DNA of 6,022 bases, taken from Caldifarciminota bacterium 4484_18 (lineage in GTDB: Bacteria > Hydrothermota > UBA3073 > NMUJ01). Position 1 is the first letter of the stretch; each line of letters begins with the position of its first letter. Positions 5,918-6,022 of the stretch are shown piece after piece. Location of the stretch: NCBI GenBank assembly GCA_002256535.1, contig NMUJ01000030.1, positions 1 to 6,022 on the forward strand, read 5' to 3'. The notes under the pieces are model-generated. The model was not told the origin of the DNA and ran no database searches. It was given only the letters and a program-made list of their open reading frames with translations. A program made the translations under genes and the position numbers.

Positions 5918-6022
5918 TTATTCTTTATATTCCAATATTTCTATTTTAATTTTACCTACAAGTTCCATGATCTTAGCTTGATGTTCGAGCCCACCCAGTA
6001 CCAACCCAATATGTGTAGCATC
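5918..6022 (-). CDS. C-terminal tail of an unidentified protein (5' part outside window)
   Basis: An open frame enters from the right edge and runs 34 codons to a TAA at 5918-5920. The peptide begins DATHIGLVLGGLEHQ and ends with KIKIEILEYKE. It reads as a Gly-rich turn or helix region followed by a last beta-strand and a charged end. I do not recognise the family from so little. Support for it being real: it is in frame to the window edge, has codon use like its neighbours (GGT, ATA, GTA), and its stop lies 15 nt before the next gene, whose AGGAGG falls in the gap. The base composition becomes AT-rich after the predicted stop. It is probably the gene preceding the DJ-1 homologue in the same transcript. 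Confidence 0.6.
   Translation of the reverse strand, partial: DATHIGLVLGGLEHQAKIMELVGKIKIEILEYKE

Larger units (their letters stand above)
626..6022 (-). other. Probable single minus-strand operon of seven genes
   Basis: All seven genes read leftward with junctions of +15, -29, -4, -1, +16 and +6 nt. No promoter-like gap or hairpin terminator is visible between any two. The order is unknown gene, DJ-1 homologue, dtd, yicC, gmk, DUF5916 protein, tatC. The transcript's promoter must lie beyond the right edge unless an internal one is hidden in coding sequence. Grouping into one transcript is inference from spacing. Confidence 0.75.

Noticed and set aside
1..6022. CRISPR array, IS element, tRNA or phage/defence module
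   Set aside because: No direct-repeat arrays, terminal inverted repeats, transposase, tRNA cloverleaf or defence-type protein motifs were seen; all sizeable frames are accounted for by housekeeping or envelope families. The sirtuin is a stand-alone deacylase fragment with no defence partner in view.

Overview
The window looks like ordinary chromosomal DNA from a Gram-negative, possibly uncultivated, bacterium. A DUF5916-type outer-membrane protein implies an outer membrane, and TatC and guanylate kinase are of bacterial type. Base composition is moderate (about 45% GC by eye). Codon use is distinctive: ATA is common for Ile and CGT for Arg. DUF5916 proteins are common in Bacteroidota, Ignavibacteria, Gemmatimonadota and candidate phyla such as WOR-3; a candidate-phylum bacterium is my guess, and the sequence alone does not settle it. 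Coding density is very high. No tRNA, rRNA, CRISPR array, mobile element or convincing terminator was seen, and no stretch over 120 bases lacks a gene.

Layout. On the plus strand, positions 2-592 carry the 3' part of a Sir2-family deacylase whose N-terminal half-Rossmann fold lies outside the window. It converges, with only 33 bp between stops, on a run of seven minus-strand genes that fills the rest. In transcription order from right to left these are: the tail of an unidentified gene (5918-6022), a DJ-1/PfpI-family protein with a hydrophobic leader (5321-5902), D-aminoacyl-tRNA deacylase dtd (4915-5349), a YicC/YloC-family protein (4094-4918), guanylate kinase gmk (3498-4094), a DUF5916 beta-barrel protein with a CBM9-like N-terminus (1325-3481), and tatC (626-1318).

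The minus-strand genes overlap or lie within 16 bp of each other: a 29-bp overlap for DJ-1/dtd, ATGA for dtd/yicC, TGATG for yicC/gmk, a 16-nt gap before DUF5916 and a 6-nt gap before tatC. This indicates one transcript with translational coupling. Strong AGGAGG ribosome binding sites occur only before the DJ-1 and DUF5916 genes, both with 4-nt spacing; the other starts appear to rely on coupling.

Functionally the run mixes translation quality control (dtd), RNA turnover (yicC), nucleotide metabolism (gmk), a probable chaperone/deglycase-type hydrolase fold (DJ-1) and envelope functions (the DUF5916 barrel and TatC). yicC next to gmk is a widely conserved pair. The insertion of an outer-membrane protein plus tatC where rpoZ often follows gmk is the less usual part. 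I see no evidence of a new defence or mobile system. The points most worth checking are a Leu in place of the conserved intramembrane Glu of TatC, the apparently exported DJ-1 homologue, and the class III (desuccinylase-type) signature in the sirtuin.
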